A stretch of DNA of 64,000 nucleotides from Sinorhizobium mexicanum (GTDB lineage Bacteria; Pseudomonadota; Alphaproteobacteria; Rhizobiales; Rhizobiaceae): contig NZ_CP041238.1 in the NCBI RefSeq assembly GCF_013488225.1, forward strand, positions 3,435,501 to 3,499,500, given 5' to 3'. Below are positions 60,801 through 64,000 of this stretch, piece after piece. Below the pieces are notes generated by a model. The model ran no database searches. It had not been told where the DNA came from and saw only the letters and a list, made by a program, of their open reading frames with translations. Both the position numbers and the translations under genes were made by a program. Each line of letters starts with the position of its first letter. Positions within the stretch are counted from its first letter, which is position 1.

Positions 60801-63800
60801 GCCGCCCTTCTCGGTGGCGTCGCCGCTGTCGGCGACCGCCGTCGGCGCCGTGTTCGGCGTCGGCGTCACGGTGATGTTGAAGGTTTCGCTGGTGGCAAGG
60901 CTGCCGAGATCGGCGGCCGTGACCCGGATCGCCAACGTGCCGACATCGGCCGCCGTCGGCGTGCCGCTGAACGTCCGTGTCGAAGCGTTGAAGCTCAGCC
61001 AGCCGGGAAGCGGCGAGCCGCCGGCGGCCGTGGCCGTGTAGGCGAGCGTGTCGCCGTTGTCGACATCGGTGAAGGTGCCGGTCGGCAGCACCAGCGAGAA
61101 GGCGGTGTCGACGACGGCGTTCTGATTGGCGGTCTGGGCCGCGAGCACCGGCGCGTCATTGGCGCCGTGGATGGTCACGGTGAGCGTGGCCGTCGAGGTG
61201 GCGCCGGTTGCGTCGCGCATCGTGTAGCTGAAGACGTCGGTCAGCGTGTTGGTCGACTGCCGCAAGGCCTGCACCGCGGCATCATTCTCGTTGACGCTGT
61301 AGGTGTAGAGACCCGACGCATTGAGCACCAAGCTGCCATGCGCGCCGGCGAGCGCCGTGCCGAGCGTGCCGGTCGTCGTCCCGAACCGGACCGCAGTGAC
61401 GGTTTTGGTGTCGCCGGCATCCGGATCGGTATCGTTGGTGAGCACATTGCCGCTGGCCGGCGCCCCGCCTGATCCGTTGGCGACGCCGCCCTTCTCCGTG
61501 GCGTCGCCCGTATCTGCAACCGCCGTCGGCGCCGAATTTGCCGACGCCGGATTGAATAAGACGTCGACCCAGTAGTTCTCGGCGTTGAAGGTGCTGCTGG
61601 GGAAGGCGCTGGCCGAATTGTAGGTGTAGACACCGGCATTCGCCGGCGCGGTTAGCGGTCCATTTGACACGGGAGACGCGAAATAGTTCCCCGTTGCCGT
61701 ATAGTGTCCGTAGTTGGTGTGATACGAGACCACATATGTCGTGCCAGCGGTGATTGCGACCGGGTTGGAAAAGCTCGCCGCCTGCCAGCCTACCCCTGAC
61801 TCGTTGGTGAAGGTGACCGTCGCCAGCCTGGTTCCTGTGCTCGACCAGAGCGACCCCGTATGTGGCCCGATGTTCAAGTCGCTCTTGTAGTACCGCACCC
61901 CCGTCACGGTGCCGGCCACTGAGGATTGGAACTTCATTCCCACTTCGATCGGCTTGGCATCGGCATCCGGCACGATGGGCGGGATGGCCGAAACGGGAAA
62001 GAAGTTGTTGCCGGTGATGGTCACAGTGCGGCCGGCACCGGGGATCTCCAGATTGAGGCTGTCGTCCACCGCCCGAGTTTTGATGGTGAACGTGCCCGCT
62101 CTCGGCGCGACCCAGCTGTATGACCAGGTCTCGTCTCCCACCGCCCGGTGCCAGGTCGTGCCGCCATCGGCCGAGACCTCAACCGCAGCGACAACACCAC
62201 CGACGTCGGAGGCCGTTCCGCTGATCGTGACGGCGTTGCCCACCTTCAGGGCAGTTCCATCATTCGGGGCGGTGATGGATGACACCGGCCTTGTGGTGTC
62301 CGTCGACTGTGTTGCCGGCACCAGTCCGGCTTCCAACGTGCCAGGCTGGATTCCCATATCGGCGAGCAGGTTGACCATCGCCTGCTTGACCCGCGGGTCG
62401 ACCGGGGTGGCCTCCAGATCATGGTTCTCATCGAGCCCCCACGCCCAGTAAACCGTGCCGGCGCCGAACACCAAGGCGCCGCTAGGCGCTCGGTAAAGCG
62501 TTAGATTGTGGGTCGCGGTGGCCGCCCCGGTGCCGGTGCCGTAATCGAGCAGATATTCGTTCACGGGCAAGGTTGTCGACGACAGTTCGATGAGTCCGGC
62601 GGGACGGAACCCATTGTCGGGCGACTCATCCCATTCATATCCGAGATAGTTTCGCTCGAGGGTGGCCGTCTGGCCCGGTTGCAGGTTTGCCACGCTGGTA
62701 TCGCGCCAGAAGCGCAGATTGGCGTCATCATACGGGATTGTGATCGCATCGCTCCGGTACGAGTCAACCTGGAACATGGTGCCAGTCAGGGCATTTTCCG
62801 GCCGCCCTCCCCCGACCGCCGTTGGCGAGACGAATCGCGGATCCCGGTAGGTTCCGGTCCATTGATTATCCGGATCAATGGGGCCGGCCCTTGTCTCCTT
62901 GTAGCATACCAGGGTGCGATACGCTTGGGCGCCGGCACTGATGCTGGGAGCGAAGCGCGTCTCCCAGTAGACCTCGTTGCCGCTCCAGAAGCAGAGGTTC
63001 ACACCAGCATCCCGCGCTGCCTCGACGTTGGCGCGCTGTTGCCCCGACCAATACTCATCGTGACCGACGCTCAGAAACATCTTGTGGTTCTGGATCAGGC
63101 TGCCGAGGCGATCGGAGTCCATTCCAGCCATATAGGAAACGTCATAGCCGTTCTTCTCCAGCCACCGGATGGCCGGGTACTCGACACCGAAGATATAATC
63201 CTGCGGCCCAGCCGCGAGGCCGCCGCCCCTCGTGGTGATCGGGCGATTGTAGCTAACCGCATATGCGCGCCCTGGGGCGGAATCGGTCGCCGGCCCGTTG
63301 CCCTGATACAGGTTGGCCCCGCCCCAAGGGTTGTAAGCCTGCCAGGTCTCATCCGAGGTTTGGAAGAGGATGTCGCTGTGGCTGCTGTCGTCGCGCACAA
63401 TGAAAGGGATGTGGTTCTGGCCAGCGGTTCCGTCCTGGCGCACGAGCTTGGCGAAGTAGATCCCCGACGCTGCGTCGGCCGGAATTGCCCAGGACGCTGA
63501 AACCGACCAGTTGCCGGCGTCGACCAAACCGGTTGTGCTGTCGCGCAATGGCGTAGGCTGGTTCTGGATGCCAGTATGCTGAATAGTGGCAACCTTGCGA
63601 GCTCCCATGCCGCCGTAATAGCCGAGGCGATAGATGTCGATGCGGTAGTTGCTGGAATTCGTATTGATCTTGAAGCTGACGGTCTGGCCGCGATTGACGC
63701 TGATATCGGTAGCGAAGCCCTCGATATTCGAGCTACCGGCGCCGTCGATGCCCCACTCACTCTCCGGATTGCCGGGTTTCTGGTTCTCGAGAACGATCGG

Positions 63801-63956
63801 ATTGGTCGCTGCCGCGACCGCGACGATATTTTGCGAGGTGCCGGGGGCAACCGCCGCCCTGGTGACCGGGCCGGGCAATAAGCCGATCCCCGTCATCGTT
63901 CCGGCGGCCTCCCGGCTTCCGTGCAACCGTTCCTTCCAACCTGCCAATGGGACCAC
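57813..63956 (-). CDS. Giant secreted-type protein: amidase-like domain, DUF4082 and VCBS repeats
   Basis: At least 2047 residues. Order from the N-terminus: a region like the large subunit of N,N-dimethylformamidase (about 50-550, with YRLGYYGGMGARKV, SVGHDEYWSG and LCFWSGNEVYWE), an Ig-like domain (about 555-655), a DUF4082 domain (about 660-800), then twice the set VCBS, Ig-like, VCBS, Ig-like, DUF4082. The sets differ little and are an in-frame tandem duplication of 618 residues. VCBS repeats carry NVLTNDTDPDAGDTKTV. Such proteins are usually secreted adhesins or carbohydrate-associated; no RTX tail or signal peptide is visible. The start shown is a GTG, and the frame is open to the window edge, so the true N-terminus may lie further right. 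Confidence 0.85.
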   Translation of the reverse strand: MVPLAGWKERLHGSREAAGTMTGIGLLPGPVTRAAVAPGTSQNIVAVAAATNPIVLENQKPGNPESEWGIDGAGSSNIEGFATDISVNRGQTVSFKINTNSSNYRIDIYRLGYYGGMGARKVATIQHTGIQNQPTPLRDSTTGLVDAGNWSVSASWAIPADAASGIYFAKLVRQDGTAGQNHIPFIVRDDSSHSDILFQTSDETWQAYNPWGGANLYQGNGPATDSAPGRAYAVSYNRPITTRGGGLAAGPQDYIFGVEYPAIRWLEKNGYDVSYMAGMDSDRLGSLIQNHKMFLSVGHDEYWSGQQRANVEAARDAGVNLCFWSGNEVYWETRFAPSISAGAQAYRTLVCYKETRAGPIDPDNQWTGTYRDPRFVSPTAVGGGRPENALTGTMFQVDSYRSDAITIPYDDANLRFWRDTSVANLQPGQTATLERNYLGYEWDESPDNGFRPAGLIELSSTTLPVNEYLLDYGTGTGAATATHNLTLYRAPSGALVFGAGTVYWAWGLDENHDLEATPVDPRVKQAMVNLLADMGIQPGTLEAGLVPATQSTDTTRPVSSITAPNDGTALKVGNAVTISGTASDVGGVVAAVEVSADGGTTWHRAVGDETWSYSWVAPRAGTFTIKTRAVDDSLNLEIPGAGRTVTITGNNFFPVSAIPPIVPDADAKPIEVGMKFQSSVAGTVTGVRYYKSDLNIGPHTGSLWSSTGTRLATVTFTNESGVGWQAASFSNPVAITAGTTYVVSYHTNYGHYTATGNYFASPVSNGPLTAPANAGVYTYNSASAFPSSTFNAENYWVDVLFNPASANSAPTAVADTGDATEKGGVANGSGGAPASGNVLTNDTDPDAGDTKTVTAVRFGTTTGTLGTALAGAHGSLVLNASGLYTYSVNENDAAVQALRQSTNTLTDVFSYTMRDATGATSTATLTVTIHGANDAPVLAAQTANQNAVVDTAFSLVLPTGTFTDVDNGDTLAYTATAAGGSPLPGWLSFNASTRTFSGTPTAADVGTLAIRVTAADLGSLATSETFNITVTPTPNTAPTAVADSGDATEKGGVLNDTGGAPASGNVLTNDTDPDAGDTKTVTAVRFGTTTGTLGTALAGAHGSLVLNASGAFTYSVNENDAAVQALRQSTNTLTDVFSYTMRDAAGATSTATLTVTIHGANDAPVLAAQTANQNATVGSAFSLVLPTGTFTDVDDGDTLTYTATAADGSPLPGWLSFNASTRTFSGTPTAADVGTLAIRVTAADLGSLAASETFNIAISTAPTTYSLFSASATPAQASLNDGRQLEVGVKFQANVAGQITALKFYRSASDTGQNVLDLWTATGTKLASATFTNTAASGWQTVALSTPVSISANTNYVASYHTTGFYVATTNYFTSAVTSGPLTAPASGNGVFRYGGSSTNGVFPNRTSSATNYWADVVFRPATPNTTPTAVADTGDATERGGVANGSGGAPASGNVLTNDTDPDAGDTKTVTAVRFGTTTGTLGTALAGAHGSLVLNASGLYTYSVNENDAAVQALRQSTNTLTDVFSYTMRDATGATSTATLTVTIHGADDAPVLAAQTANQNAVVDTAFSLVLPTGTFTDVDNGDTLAYTATAADGSPLPGWLSFNASTRTFSGTPTAADVGTLAIRVTAADLGSLATSETFNITVTPTPNTAPTAVADSGDATEKGGVLNDTGGAPASGNVLTNDTDPDAGDTKTVTAVRFGTTTGTLGTALAGAHGSLVLNASGAFTYSVNENDAAVQALRQSTNTLTDVFSYTMRDAAGATSTATLTVTIHGANDAPVLAAQTANQNATVGSAFSLVLPTGTFTDVDDGDTLTYTATAADGSPLPGWLSFNASTRTFSGTPTAADVGTLAIRVTAADLGSLAASETFNIAISTAPTTYSLFSASATPAQASLNDGQQLEVGVKFQANVAGQITALKFYRSSSDTGQNVLDLWTATGTKLASATFTNTAASGWQTVALSTPVSISANTTYIASYHTTGFYVATDNFFTGAVTNGPLTAPSSGAAGGNGVYAYGGNATAGLFPTDTFASANYWADVVFRPQLAV
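58021..59678 (-). repeat. Tandem coding repeat, unit B
   Basis: Near-identical to 59875-61532 at an offset of exactly 1854 bp (618 codons). It encodes VCBS, Ig-like, VCBS, Ig-like and part of the DUF4082 domain. A nested period of about 684 bp covers each VCBS plus Ig-like pair. The remainder of the DUF4082 region (57835-58020) has diverged more and carries a 12-bp length difference. Confidence 0.85.
59875..61532 (-). repeat. Tandem coding repeat, unit A
   Basis: Partner of 58021-59678. Only scattered single-base differences are visible (for example 59163 versus 61019 regions, CGTCGGCGG versus CGCCGGCGG), implying a recent duplication or ongoing gene conversion. Confidence 0.85.
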
Positions 63957-64000
63957 GTTCCGTAATAGTAACGGATCGCTGGTCGAAGCGCCTAAGATGC

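Noticed and set aside
58020..61472. Two 532-codon rightward open frames opposite the giant protein
   Set aside because: They are antisense shadows of the GC-rich tandem repeat, identical because the repeat is duplicated; their amino-acid composition (Arg/Gly/Val rich) matches no family.
58021..61532. CRISPR-like or satellite repeat
   Set aside because: The repeats are long, in frame, without spacers, and encode VCBS/Ig/DUF4082 domains.

Overview
The window reads as a GC-rich alphaproteobacterium of the Rhizobiales, most likely Sinorhizobium/Ensifer. The main reason is the phnW-phnA-phnY order (positions 51.3-47.4 kb), whose phosphonate enzymes were characterised in S. meliloti. Rhizobial intergenic repeats (33.5, 57.4 and 7.4 kb) and the density of solute-binding-protein catabolic clusters, typical of a symbiotic megaplasmid or chromid, agree with this. 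The replicon type is an inference. No tRNA, rRNA, CRISPR array, prophage or defence system was seen.

Region 1 (1-4.3 kb): the 3' part of a CDC48/VCP-type double AAA+ ATPase, convergent with a B12-binding-like radical SAM enzyme. Region 2 (4.4-42.4 kb) is the core: about 30 genes for uptake and breakdown of unidentified hydroxy- or oxo-carboxylates. It holds five tripartite tricarboxylate transporter (TTT) binding proteins but one TctA/TctB membrane pair, three HpcH/HpaI aldolases, an RraA-type aldolase, two split thiamine-diphosphate decarboxylases plus one full-length ThDP enzyme, two D-2-hydroxyacid dehydrogenases, an Ldh2-type dehydrogenase, a TcuA-like flavoprotein, a PrpF-type isomerase, two enolase-superfamily enzymes, two NHL beta-propellers, two DUF1932-type dehydrogenases, an aldehyde dehydrogenase, and MFS and DMT exporters. 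Thirteen promoter-proximal sites share one layout, GTNNAC-like hexamers repeated every 10 bp (one helical face). They lie in nearly every divergent or operon-leading spacer, including both sides of the only GntR/FCD regulator (14157-14852). I read this as one regulon. A single IS5-family element (28058-28894) sits in it, inserted in a stop codon without harming the protein.

Region 3 (42.4-54.1 kb): 2-aminoethylphosphonate use. An ABC importer (binding protein, ATPase, fused double permease) is separated by a strong terminator from phnY-phnA-phnW (AEP to phosphonoacetaldehyde to phosphonoacetate to acetate plus Pi). A Na/Pi cotransporter and a divergent LysR regulator follow. An identical-spacing element upstream of phnW and in the Na/Pi-LysR spacer is a candidate LysR operator. 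Region 4 (54.1-57.1 kb): Lrp/AsnC regulator, alanine racemase and D-amino-acid dehydrogenase, a D/L-alanine catabolic set. Region 5 (57.1-64 kb): a long leftward gene for a secreted-type 2047-residue-plus protein with an amidase-like N-terminal domain, DUF4082 domains and VCBS repeats. It carries a near-identical in-frame tandem duplication of period 1854 bp, and its 5' end is open to the window edge.
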